The notes beneath the pieces are model-generated. The model made no database searches. It saw only the letters and a list, made by a program, of their open reading frames with translations, and had not been told where the DNA came from. From positions 1-12,813 of the forward strand of contig JASLMQ010000740.1 of the NCBI GenBank assembly GCA_030746455.1: DNA of 12,813 nucleotides, in the 5' to 3' direction. The position numbers and the translations under genes were made by a program. Positions 6,173-12,734 of this stretch are shown here, piece by piece (the stretch's first letter is position 1; the number at the start of each line of letters is the position of its first letter). The stretch comes from Candidatus Latescibacterota bacterium (GTDB lineage: Bacteria; Latescibacterota; UBA2968; GCA-2709665).

Positions 6173-7939
6173 TCATGATCCACTGTTGTCCAACTCCATC
6201 TTCACCTGTCCCTCCGGCCTCCCCATCAACCCTCCAATCCGTTCCCCGAACTCCGACGCCAGCATGTCGCGATCTCCGACGTGCTTTAGGACGTTCCAGC
6301 GGGCCAGCCGGACGGGCGCGTTGCCCATCTCCCACACATCCACGGCATCGGCCCCCTGCCGGTAGAGGTCGTGGGCCTCGCGCAGCACGCGCCAGGCGTC
6401 CAGCTCGCCGAAGGGAACCAGATCGGTGGCCCCGGCACCCTCGTCGGTGAAGTAGAGGCTCCACTCGTAGCCACGGGGAAAGACGGCGTTGTCGTGCTGC
6501 CCGAGGGAGGGCACGAGCATGACTCGGCCCCGGGCATCTCCGAGCTCGTCCAACAGGTGCTCGAGGAACATGGGCTTGTAGGTACGACGGAAGGAAGGAG
6601 AGACGACGTCAACGAGTCCCTCGCGCGCCCACCGGCCGATGTCGAAGCCGGCCAGGAAGTTCTGCGAGACCGCCTTGACGAGCTTCCCATGCTTCAGAAT
6701 GTTCCAGTCACCCGAGACCTGTACGGCGATCGGGATGGGCCGGCCCAGCCGCCGGCCGATACGATCGGTCTGGGACCGGAGCCGACGCATGAACTCGGTG
6801 AGGTGGTCGCACCGGAACTGATACCATTCCTCAGGGGGCTCAGGATCGGAGGTCGGGTCGAAGCCGTGCTCGTCCCTGAACCGGATGACGGCCTGAGGGG
6901 CGAAGTCCCAAATGGCGTTCATCTCGCACATCAGGTTGAGATGGATTCCGGCCGGGCCCTTCTCGGCCAGCTCGGCGAGCAGGTCCAGCTTGTACTGCTC
7001 CCAACCGGGGTGGAAATGGCTGAAGAGGTGGCTGCAGACCTCGCCATTGCGGTCGACGTGACGCCAGTCCTGATGGGCGTCGGTGAACGGGGAGTTGAAG
7101 TCGTAGCCGAAGCCGCCGGCGTAATCATAGGGGTAGTCCTGCTGGATCCGGAAGTCAGCCCACAGCTCGAGCTCTATGTCCTCGCAATGGGCGATCAGGA
7201 TGTCAACGGGATCGTACCCCTCGCGCTCGGCGGCCTGGAGGGCCAGCGCGCAGCGACGGTTGCCGTCGGAGTGTAGCCGGTCCAGGGGCTGGTCCTGCCC
7301 CATGTGGTATCCCACCTTCGAGAGGAAGTTGAGGCGCATGGTGGTGGTGGTGCAGCCGAAGTGGATCCGCCTGAAGTCGCTGTCCACGAAGGGCTCGATC
7401 AGGTCCCGGACCTCGTCGGGCGACTGCGGGCCGTACGCACCGAGCATCTCGTGTCCGTCGATCACGGCCCCGGCGGTCCGGGTGGGTCGATCGGACAGAC
7501 CTTGCTGCCGCTTCCGCGCCTCCGCATCCGACACGGGCACCAGCCGCAGGTAGGCGACTCGGGAATCCCGCCGGTCGTGCCTGCGTGAGAGGAGCTGAGG
7601 TCGGAGCTCGAAGCCGGCGGCAGTGAGATCGGCAAGCCGCCAGTAGGCCTCTTCGCCGTCATCAGGGGATCCACCCCATCGGACCGAGCTTTCGAGCCAC
7701 CGGAAGGTCGGCTCCCCCGAGAGGCGGACCTGGATGCTGCTGGCGGCAGGGAAGCCGATGTACACGTCGTGCCAGCCTTCGACCGGGCTCGGCACATTGC
7801 AGATTCCGTCCGCCCCATCGTCCATGTGGAGCGTGTGCCCGTCTCGACCGTCGATCCGGGATGGGATGGTACGCGCGCCTGGCACGGCGTCTGTGGCCGG
7901 ACGGAAATCGCTGATGTAGATGCTATCGTCGTTGAGCAT
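6173..7939 (-). CDS. Probable TIM-barrel glycosidase-like protein with N-terminal beta-sandwich, function unknown
   Basis: The product is 588 residues from ATG 7939. A TTG at 7966 would add nine residues, and neither start has a clear ribosome site. The N-terminal third (about 1-135) is beta-rich (IYISDFRP, WHDVYIGFP, IQVRLSG, VAYLRLVPV), like a carbohydrate-binding or lectin-like sandwich. The rest (about 160-560) reads as a TIM barrel of the GH10-like hypothetical glycosidase type: RIHFGCTTTTMRLNFLS, DILIAHCEDIELELWADFRI (247-266), a Trp/Tyr/Phe-rich loop YDYAGGFGYDFNSPF (271-285), PAGIHLNLMCEMNAIWDF (329-346), IPIAVQVSGDW and DAVDVWEMGN (531-540). Candidate acidic residues are Glu253, Glu257, Glu339 and Glu537, but I cannot assign the catalytic pair. 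No signal peptide is seen. It stands alone between two repeat-filled gaps, downstream of the oxidoreductase on the same strand. Confidence 0.85.
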   Translation of the reverse strand: MLNDDSIYISDFRPATDAVPGARTIPSRIDGRDGHTLHMDDGADGICNVPSPVEGWHDVYIGFPAASSIQVRLSGEPTFRWLESSVRWGGSPDDGEEAYWRLADLTAAGFELRPQLLSRRHDRRDSRVAYLRLVPVSDAEARKRQQGLSDRPTRTAGAVIDGHEMLGAYGPQSPDEVRDLIEPFVDSDFRRIHFGCTTTTMRLNFLSKVGYHMGQDQPLDRLHSDGNRRCALALQAAEREGYDPVDILIAHCEDIELELWADFRIQQDYPYDYAGGFGYDFNSPFTDAHQDWRHVDRNGEVCSHLFSHFHPGWEQYKLDLLAELAEKGPAGIHLNLMCEMNAIWDFAPQAVIRFRDEHGFDPTSDPEPPEEWYQFRCDHLTEFMRRLRSQTDRIGRRLGRPIPIAVQVSGDWNILKHGKLVKAVSQNFLAGFDIGRWAREGLVDVVSPSFRRTYKPMFLEHLLDELGDARGRVMLVPSLGQHDNAVFPRGYEWSLYFTDEGAGATDLVPFGELDAWRVLREAHDLYRQGADAVDVWEMGNAPVRLARWNVLKHVGDRDMLASEFGERIGGLMGRPEGQVKMELDNSGS

Positions 7940-8000
7940 GGGAATCTGGATTGCCTGCCAGGCCAACCGCCACTGCCGTTGACTCCGTCACGCGACCCCA

Positions 8001-8238
8001 CTGTCATCCCGAGGGAGCCCTGGCCTGGCACTTTGAAGCTTCGACGGGAGTGAAGGAGGAGAGGGCGAACCGAGGGATCCCTGTGTCGGGGGCGTTGAGC
8101 AGGTGATGGCTGAACCGATCACAGAGAGCGCCTGTTGTGCCGTTGGCCTGTCGCCACCTAGAGAGTGCAGGGGTCCCTCGCGCACCCGACTGCGGGGGCA
8201 GGCCAGGACGGGGTAGGGTCACGCGCTCGGGATGACAG
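8001..8238. mobile_element. MITE-like fold-back element with 13-bp perfect terminal inverted repeats
   Basis: The ends are CTGTCATCCCGAG (8001-8013) and its exact reverse complement CTCGGGATGACAG (8226-8238). Further nested matches are CCTGGCCTG (8019-8027) with CAGGCCAGG (8199-8207), and CGAGGGATCCCTG (8071-8083) with CAGGGGTCCCTCG (8168-8180, one mismatch in the pairing). No believable protein is encoded, and no clear target duplication was found next to the ends. It fills most of the 354-bp gap 7940-8293; the rest (7940-8000, 8239-8293) shows nothing I can identify. I recall the TGTCATCCCGAG motif from dispersed intergenic repeats of many GC-rich bacteria. Confidence 0.7.
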
Positions 8239-8293
8239 CAGCGCCTGCGTTGTAGATCGAAATGTACTCCGCGTATCCACGAAGGCTGCCTTT

Positions 8294-9232
8294 CTATCCT
8301 ACAGAGGGATCGAGGCGATACGCGAGCTCGACCGAGGGGAAGACCTCCAGGATCGATGGCCACGGAGGACGACCCTCCTCGAGCGCGGTGACGAACTCGT
8401 GCGTCTCCCCGTAGGGGCCCACGCGCACGAAGTCGGGCTCGCCTTCGGGCGGCCGCTCGTCGACGACGATCTTGCCGTCCTTCCAGCACTGGAGCCCGGG
8501 ATCGGGAGATGGCCCCACGCACGCGTCGACGCGATAGCCCTCACCGAAGAGCTCGTAGCGCTCTTCCACGCTGCCGTCGGTGGGCATCACGTCCAGCGTT
8601 GCGACGGCTCCGGACGTGTAGTTGAAATCGAAGTGGAACCAGTCGGGCTCACCTTCGAGGATGAGGGACCGGTCGTCGGCGATGTCGCCGCCGATCTCGC
8701 GAAGCGTGTCGATGCAATGGATCGCGGTGCCGGATACGAAGGGGGGCTCGCGCCGGTTGTGACGCAGGATGGAAGCGCGAACATAGCGGAGCGGGCCCTG
8801 CTCGCGCGCCCAGTCGATCCCCCGGCGGGTCAGGGGTTCGAACCGCCTGTTGACCGAGACCATGTTCGGGGTGCCGGTCTCGCGGGCCACGTCTGCCAGC
8901 TTCTCCACCTCGGCGGTGCTGCCGCCCATGGGCTTCTCCACGGTGGTCGGCATTCCGCGGCGGAGCATGTCGATCGCCAGGTCCGTGGTGAGCTCGATGG
9001 GCATCACGCAGACGCATCCGCCGGGCTTCTCCTTGTCGATCATCTCCGAGTGGTCGGTGTACACGGCCTTGAACCCGTACTCCTCGGCGAAGGCCCTGGC
9101 CTTCTCGGGGATCAGGTCGCAGACGGCCGCGAGCTCCAGACGCTCGGGGTGGTCCACCGCGTACTTGGCGAGCGCAGGCGCGTGGTTGCCGCGGCAGTGG
9201 TTGCCGGCGCCAATCAGTGCGAGTCGTACCAT
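8294..9232 (-). CDS. Gfo/Idh/MocA-family NAD(P)-dependent oxidoreductase
   Basis: The product is 312 residues, somewhat short for a family usually of 330-400. ATG 9232 is set by AAAGGAG (9241-9247), eight bases away; the longer TTG/ATG starts upstream run into the promoter region. The N-terminal Rossmann domain opens with VRLALIGAGNHCRGNH (2-17, a GxGxx(G) dinucleotide site), continues with LAAVCD (34-39) and has the family EKP motif at 99-101. In the C-terminal half, AIHCIDTLREIGG carries the HxxD pair (His172, Asp175) that usually acts in hydride transfer and proton relay. The family oxidises or reduces sugars, sugar acids, inositols or nucleotide sugars; the substrate cannot be read. It is divergent from the galacturonokinase-like gene with 68 bp between starts and may share its operator. 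A sugar-acid or nucleotide-sugar substrate is a reasonable guess. Confidence 0.92.
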   Translation of the reverse strand: MVRLALIGAGNHCRGNHAPALAKYAVDHPERLELAAVCDLIPEKARAFAEEYGFKAVYTDHSEMIDKEKPGGCVCVMPIELTTDLAIDMLRRGMPTTVEKPMGGSTAEVEKLADVARETGTPNMVSVNRRFEPLTRRGIDWAREQGPLRYVRASILRHNRREPPFVSGTAIHCIDTLREIGGDIADDRSLILEGEPDWFHFDFNYTSGAVATLDVMPTDGSVEERYELFGEGYRVDACVGPSPDPGLQCWKDGKIVVDERPPEGEPDFVRVGPYGETHEFVTALEEGRPPWPSILEVFPSVELAYRLDPSVG

Positions 9233-9240
9233 TGCATATA

Positions 9241-9247
9241 CTCCTTT
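9241..9247 (-). promoter_or_regulatory. Ribosome binding site of the Gfo/Idh/MocA gene
   Basis: The minus strand reads AAAGGAG, eight bases before ATG 9232. It selects this start over the longer reading from 9277, which would add 15 residues before the Rossmann strand. Confidence 0.75.
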
Positions 9248-9249
9248 CG

Positions 9250-9259
9250 AAACCGGTTT
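9250..9259. promoter_or_regulatory. Putative LacI-family operator (AAACCGGTTT)
   Basis: AAACCGGTTT is a perfect 10-bp palindrome with a central CCGG, in the frame CGAAACCGGTTTTG. Operators of LacI/GalR-family sugar regulators typically have this form, with a central CG and A/T half-sites. It lies three bases before the -35 candidate of the rightward promoter, and three bases from the oxidoreductase ribosome site. A bound protein could therefore affect both genes. No regulator gene is in the window. Confidence 0.55.
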
Positions 9260-9262
9260 TGC

Positions 9263-9291
9263 TTGCTCGCGACACATGCTCCGTGTATAAT
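9263..9291 (+). promoter_or_regulatory. Sigma-70-type promoter for the kinase-nucleotidyltransferase pair
   Basis: A perfect -10 box TATAAT (9286-9291) sits 17 bases after TTGCTC (9263-9268, 3 of 6 to the -35 consensus). Transcription would begin near 9297-9299, one to four bases before ATG 9301, so the message may be leaderless. The complementary strand of the same box reads TATTAT and might serve the divergent oxidoreductase gene, but its -35 region is poor. Confidence 0.6.
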
Positions 9292-9300
9292 AGGTCCGCT

Positions 9301-10494
9301 ATGAATGACGACGCGATCCTCGACCGCCTGAGATCGGAAATGCAACGGCGCTACGACGTGGTACCCGACGCCGTCCGCATCGTGGAGTCCCCCTACAGGA
9401 TCTGCCCGCTGGGCGCCCACATCGACCACCAGCTCGGGCCGGTGACGGCCATGGCGATCGATCGGGCGGTGCACCTGGCCTTCGCCCCGTCGGGTTCGCG
9501 CGAGATCCGTCTGAGCAGTCTCTCGTTCGACGGTGAGATCAACTTCGGTCTTGACGGGATCCCACCCAGACGTGAGGACGATTGGGGCAATTACGTCCGC
9601 GGCGCCGCACTTGCGCTCGAGGATCACGTTGGGCTCGAGCAGGGCATTCTGGGCGTCACGGCCGGCCGGCTCGGGGCGGGAGGACTCAGCTCTTCGGCCG
9701 CGATCGGCGTGGCCTACCTTCTGGCGCTTGAAGACGTGAATGGACTGGCGCTGTCCGAAACGGAGAACATCCGGCTCGACCAGGCCATCGAGAACGGCTC
9801 CCTCGGTCTGCGCAACGGCATTCTGGACCAGGCCGCCATTCTGCTGTCGCGCGAAGACCACCTGACGCTCATCGACTGCCGCGATGCCAACCACCGGCTG
9901 ATTCCCCGAGCGGAATCCATGCCGCCGTTCGACATCCTGATCGCGTTCTCCGGGCTGGAACAGGCCCTGGTGACAACGGGCTACAACCAGCGCGTCGACG
10001 AGTGCGCCGAGGCGGCTAAGACGCTTCTCGATCTCGCGGGACGACCGGGGGAGCCGCACCTGCTCGGGAACGTGACACCCGACGAATACGGCGCGTACCG
10101 GTCGCGCCTCACCGGTGACCCGGCTCGCCGTGCCGCGCACTTCTTCGGCGAAACGGAGCGGGTCCGGGCCGGGGTGGAGGCCTGGGGCCGTGGCGACCTG
10201 GTGGGCTTTGGCCGGCTGATGACCGAATCGGGCCGAAGCTCGATCGACAACTACGAGTGCGGCAGCCCGCCGCTCATCGATCTCTACGAGATCCTGGTGG
10301 AGACCGAAGGCGTGTACGGCGCGCGGTTCAGCGGCGCGGGATTCCGGGGGTGCTGTGTGGCAGTCGTGGACGCCGGGGCGGGAGACGAGGCCGCGCAGCA
10401 CGTGCGGGACGTCTACGGCGATCGCTATCCCGACCTGGCCGCCGACGCACCGGTGTTCCTCTGCGGCTCATGCGACGGAGCGCGAATCCTGTGA
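9301..10494 (+). CDS. GHMP kinase closely resembling plant galacturonokinase (GalA-1-kinase)
   Basis: The product is 397 residues. GHMP kinases of this branch phosphorylate a sugar at C1 with ATP. The substrate motif reads SPYRICPLGAHIDHQ (30-44), not the galactokinase GEHTDY form, so the usual Glu is Ala39. I remember this block, plus SSSAA-GVAYLLALE, ENG-LGLRNGILDQ, SSI-NYECG and VYGARFSGAGFRGCC, as characteristic of Arabidopsis galacturonic acid kinase. The ATP-loop motif is GGLSSSAA (127-134), the likely catalytic base is Asp176 in RNGILDQ, and GHMP motif 3 is GARFSGAGFRGCC (340-352). The likely reaction is D-galacturonate plus ATP to alpha-D-galacturonate-1-phosphate, in the cytoplasm. 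ATG 9301 is preferred because a -10 box lies immediately upstream; only AGG (9292-9294) hints at a ribosome site. It overlaps the next gene by four bases. Galactose or glucuronate as substrate cannot be excluded. Confidence 0.9.
   Translation: MNDDAILDRLRSEMQRRYDVVPDAVRIVESPYRICPLGAHIDHQLGPVTAMAIDRAVHLAFAPSGSREIRLSSLSFDGEINFGLDGIPPRREDDWGNYVRGAALALEDHVGLEQGILGVTAGRLGAGGLSSSAAIGVAYLLALEDVNGLALSETENIRLDQAIENGSLGLRNGILDQAAILLSREDHLTLIDCRDANHRLIPRAESMPPFDILIAFSGLEQALVTTGYNQRVDECAEAAKTLLDLAGRPGEPHLLGNVTPDEYGAYRSRLTGDPARRAAHFFGETERVRAGVEAWGRGDLVGFGRLMTESGRSSIDNYECGSPPLIDLYEILVETEGVYGARFSGAGFRGCCVAVVDAGAGDEAAQHVRDVYGDRYPDLAADAPVFLCGSCDGARIL
10476..10480 (+). promoter_or_regulatory. Ribosome binding site of the nucleotidyltransferase, inside the kinase gene
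   Basis: CGGAG ends ten bases before GTG 10491. The alternative ATG at 10470 has no ribosome site and would add seven residues before the conserved KALILAAG start. Confidence 0.5.
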
Positions 10495-11258
10495 AGGCCC
10501 TCATCCTCGCTGCCGGCTATGCCACGCGGCTCTACCCGCTCACACTCGATTTCCCCAAGCCCCTGCTCGAGGTGGGTGGCAAGACCCTCCTGGACCACCT
10601 GGTGGATCAGATCCGCGAGATACCGGGCATCGAGCACGCGGTACTGGTGTCGAACCATCGCTTCGTCGGTCACTTCGACCTATGGGCGGCTGAGCGGACC
10701 GCGCAGGCGCGCCGGGGGGGACAGGCCCACAGGGGACTCCGCTTCGAGGTGCTGGACGACGGCACCACCTCGAATGACGATCGGCTGGGTGCGGTGGGCG
10801 ACATCCAGTATGCCTTGACCCATCGCGACGTCGACGATGATCTTCTGGTGTGCGCCGCGGACAACATCCTCCAGTTTCCGCTGAAGCGGTTCGTACAGAC
10901 CTTTCGCGGCAACCCGGCATCCCACATCTGCGTTCGGGCGATCGAGGATGTGGAGGACCGGAAGCGTCGGGGGATCGTCCTCCTGGATGCGGACAACCGC
11001 GTGCTCGAGTTCGAGGAGAAGCCGGAGGCCCCCAAGTCGAAGTGGGCCGTGCCTCCGCTCTACATCTATCCCAAGTCCGTTCTCCCGCGCATCGCCGAGT
11101 ACTTGCAACAAGGCGGTACCTCAGACGCGCCCGGACATCTCTTGGAATGGCTCTGCCAGGTGGAGCCGGTCTATGCATACGAGATAGAGGGTTCTGTGCT
11201 GGATATTGGCAATCATGAATCGTTGGCTGAGGCGAGAAGAATGCTTGTGAATCAGTGA
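10491..11258 (+). CDS. Sugar-1-phosphate nucleotidyltransferase
   Basis: The product is 255 residues from GTG 10491, whose GTGA overlaps the kinase stop. The family joins a sugar-1-phosphate to an NTP, releasing pyrophosphate. The canonical N-terminus KALILAAGYATRLYPLT (2-18) contains the nucleotide-binding GxxTR loop. FPKPLLEVGGKTLLDHLV (21-38) includes the PKPL lysine, Asp124 in CAADN is the likely metal ligand, EEKP is at 175-178, and LDIGNHESL (237-245) is the DxG metal/product motif. The length fits the compact RmlA/MurU/GMP-type enzymes without a left-handed beta-helix. Coupled to a galacturonokinase-like gene, the simplest role is to make UDP-galacturonate from GalA-1-phosphate, as the kinase-pyrophosphorylase pair does in plants. 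Nucleotide and sugar choice cannot be read from sequence; a dTDP- or GDP-sugar product is possible. Confidence 0.93.
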   Translation: MKALILAAGYATRLYPLTLDFPKPLLEVGGKTLLDHLVDQIREIPGIEHAVLVSNHRFVGHFDLWAAERTAQARRGGQAHRGLRFEVLDDGTTSNDDRLGAVGDIQYALTHRDVDDDLLVCAADNILQFPLKRFVQTFRGNPASHICVRAIEDVEDRKRRGIVLLDADNRVLEFEEKPEAPKSKWAVPPLYIYPKSVLPRIAEYLQQGGTSDAPGHLLEWLCQVEPVYAYEIEGSVLDIGNHESLAEARRMLVNQ

Positions 11259-11262
11259 AAAG

Positions 11263-11391
11263 GCAGCGGTCAGCTCTCAGCTGTCAGCTTGAACCGGATC
11301 AATGGCTCAGCCAGAGCGGGAGCTAGTGAGACTGCTCGATTGCGTTGTTGTTGGTGGCTGAAGGCTGATCGCTGAGTGCCGACGGCTGACG
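11263..11391. repeat. Heptad fold-back element, copy 2
   Basis: The left arm has TCAGCTC, TCAGCTG and TCAGCTT (11270-11290). The right arm has GGCTGAA, GGCTGAT, CGCTGAG, TGCCGAC and GGCTGAC (11356-11390). Between GAACC at 11291 and the end of GCTGAAGGCTGA at 11368 it aligns with copy 1 without gaps, about 44 of 78 bases identical by hand count. It begins just after the nucleotidyltransferase stop and might also act as a terminator by folding. Confidence 0.75.
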
Positions 11392-11420
11392 TTCCGTCTG
11401 GCAGTCGCAAGAACCTGTGA

Positions 11421-11437
11421 GGCAAGCATCACTTGCC
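11421..11437 (+). promoter_or_regulatory. Small palindrome upstream of the triple RidA gene
   Basis: GGCAAG (11421-11426) and CTTGCC (11432-11437) form a perfect inverted repeat around CATCA, 33 bases before ATG 11470. It could be an operator or a leader hairpin. No convincing -35/-10 pair was found nearby. Confidence 0.3.
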
Positions 11438-11469
11438 CGTCTAGAAATCCGTTTCCCGAGGAGGTATCT

Positions 11470-12672
11470 ATGGCAAAGGTCGACATCGTAAGACACCTGC
11501 CCGGCGCCGTGTTCTGCGGCACCTGTGAGGTGATCATCACCGACGACGAGAGCAACATCGTACGTCTCGTCGAGCCCAGCGGCAATGTGGGCACCCAGTA
11601 CCCGAAGGAGCTGGGATCCCAGTGGTTCGGAACCATCGAGAACCTGAACGCCGGACTCGCGCGGGGCGGGGTCACGTGGGGCGACGTGTACAAGACGGAC
11701 GTCCTCTGGACCACGCCGTCGTCGGACCGGGAGGCGTGCGACGCCTACAAGGACAGCTACAACGCGGTCTACGGCTCGATGGTCAAGGCGGTGACCGGCT
11801 GCGACCTCAACTCGAACCGGATGGCCCGTTTCACCCACCCCGAGGGATTCCCCGACCCGGAGGCCCTGTTCGAGGTGCAGATCAAGGCCATCAGGGGGGA
11901 AGGCGTGGTCGTCGGGGGAGGCAAGATCGACTTCGGCTCGTGGGTCGACCATCAGCCCAGCGGCGCATCGGTGCTCCACACGGACGCCCAGGGGAATTCG
12001 GTGGCGACGCTCGGGCCCGATCTCGCGAAGGAGATGGAGTTCGTGCTGGTGGAGCAGTACGAGAAGAAGCTGGCCGAGCAAGGCGTGGACTTCAAGACCC
12101 AGACGGCCTGGATGGAGATCCTGGTGGCCGTGGACGACGACCCCGGGCAGACATGGAGCCGGGTGGAGACCGTCCGCAAGGTGATGGCCGACTACTTCGG
12201 CGACCACCGGCCCGCCGGACTCATCTATCCGGTCTCACGGATCCCCAATCTCGACGGTATCGTGGAGCCCGAGCCGAGGTGTGTGGTTGGCGAAGGGGTC
12301 GAGATCGACCGGGCGGGGGAGATCGTCGACGGGTTCAGCACGTGGACGGCGATCCGCCGCTCCGGCGTGACCGAGGTGATGGTGAGCGGAGTGGGGGGAG
12401 ACGATGCGGCGGCCATCCTGGACACAATCGACGCGCGGGTCCGGGCGGCGGGCGGCACAGGCCTGAAGGCCGATGGGGTGTTCAACAACGCCTACGTGGT
12501 GGCGGGAGAAGATGGCCCGGCCAACCGCGACCGCTTTACCGAGTTCAACGGCCCCTTTTCGGGTTACTACGAGGGCACCGTTCCGGCGGGACGCACCGCC
12601 CAGTTCGTGCCCGGGTTCATGACCGAAGGGACGAAGTTCGGGATCTGCAATCGGTCGATCTTCGCGGGCTAA
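11470..12672 (+). CDS. Triple RidA (YjgF/YER057c/UK114)-domain protein
   Basis: The product is 400 residues from ATG 11470, preceded by a strong GAGGAGGT site (11458-11465). RidA proteins are normally about 130 residues, form trimers, and hydrolyse reactive imines and enamines made by PLP enzymes. Here three RidA-like units run in series. Unit 1 (about 15-142) has QWFGTIENLNAGLARGGVTW, DVYKTDVLW, DAYKDSYNAVYG, SNRMAR and PEALFEVQIKAI. Unit 2 (about 155-273) has EFVLVEQYEKKLAEQGVDF, MEILVAVDD, HRPAG and GIVEPEPR. Unit 3 (about 285-398) has VSGVGGDDAAAILDTIDARV, GVFNNAYVV and AGRTAQF. An arginine near the catalytic RidA Arg position can be pointed to in each unit: Arg117/120, Arg247 and Arg375. 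No signal peptide is seen. It may be a single-chain pseudo-trimer. It is probably its own transcription unit after the repeat element. Substrate and partner are unknown. Confidence 0.85.
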   Translation: MAKVDIVRHLPGAVFCGTCEVIITDDESNIVRLVEPSGNVGTQYPKELGSQWFGTIENLNAGLARGGVTWGDVYKTDVLWTTPSSDREACDAYKDSYNAVYGSMVKAVTGCDLNSNRMARFTHPEGFPDPEALFEVQIKAIRGEGVVVGGGKIDFGSWVDHQPSGASVLHTDAQGNSVATLGPDLAKEMEFVLVEQYEKKLAEQGVDFKTQTAWMEILVAVDDDPGQTWSRVETVRKVMADYFGDHRPAGLIYPVSRIPNLDGIVEPEPRCVVGEGVEIDRAGEIVDGFSTWTAIRRSGVTEVMVSGVGGDDAAAILDTIDARVRAAGGTGLKADGVFNNAYVVAGEDGPANRDRFTEFNGPFSGYYEGTVPAGRTAQFVPGFMTEGTKFGICNRSIFAG

Positions 12673-12692
12673 CCTCAATACGTCAAGATCTT

Positions 12693-12734
12693 ACCACAGA
12701 TGAACACGGATAGACACCGATTTAGAAACACGAA
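12693..12734. repeat. Decamer-period intergenic repeat after the triple RidA gene
   Basis: Three 10-base units follow one another at 12693-12722: ACCACAGATG, AACACGGATA and GACACCGATT. AACACGAA (12727-12734) follows. I recall AACACAGAT-type tracts from intergenic regions of many uncultivated bacteria. The rest of the tail, 12735-12813, holds no gene or clear signal. Confidence 0.6.

Noticed and set aside
8835..8848. GGTTCGAACC, resembling a tRNA T-loop (B box)
   Set aside because: It lies within the oxidoreductase coding sequence and has no matching acceptor, D or anticodon arms; it is simply a palindrome encoding Arg-Phe-Glu-Pro.
8165..9304. 379-codon plus-strand frame
   Set aside because: It starts inside the fold-back element and runs antisense through the oxidoreductase and its promoter, with no family motifs.
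9214..10401. 395-codon minus-strand frame
   Set aside because: It is antisense to the kinase, which has strong GHMP motifs and its own promoter.
10470..10490. ATG 10470 as start of the nucleotidyltransferase
   Set aside because: No ribosome site; the conserved family start KALILAAG begins directly after GTG 10491, which also gives the stop/start overlap.
11323..12207. 294-codon minus-strand frame, and a 363-codon plus-strand frame at 11622-12713
   Set aside because: Both overlap the triple RidA gene in other frames, have repetitive Arg/Gly/His-rich translations and lack plausible starts.
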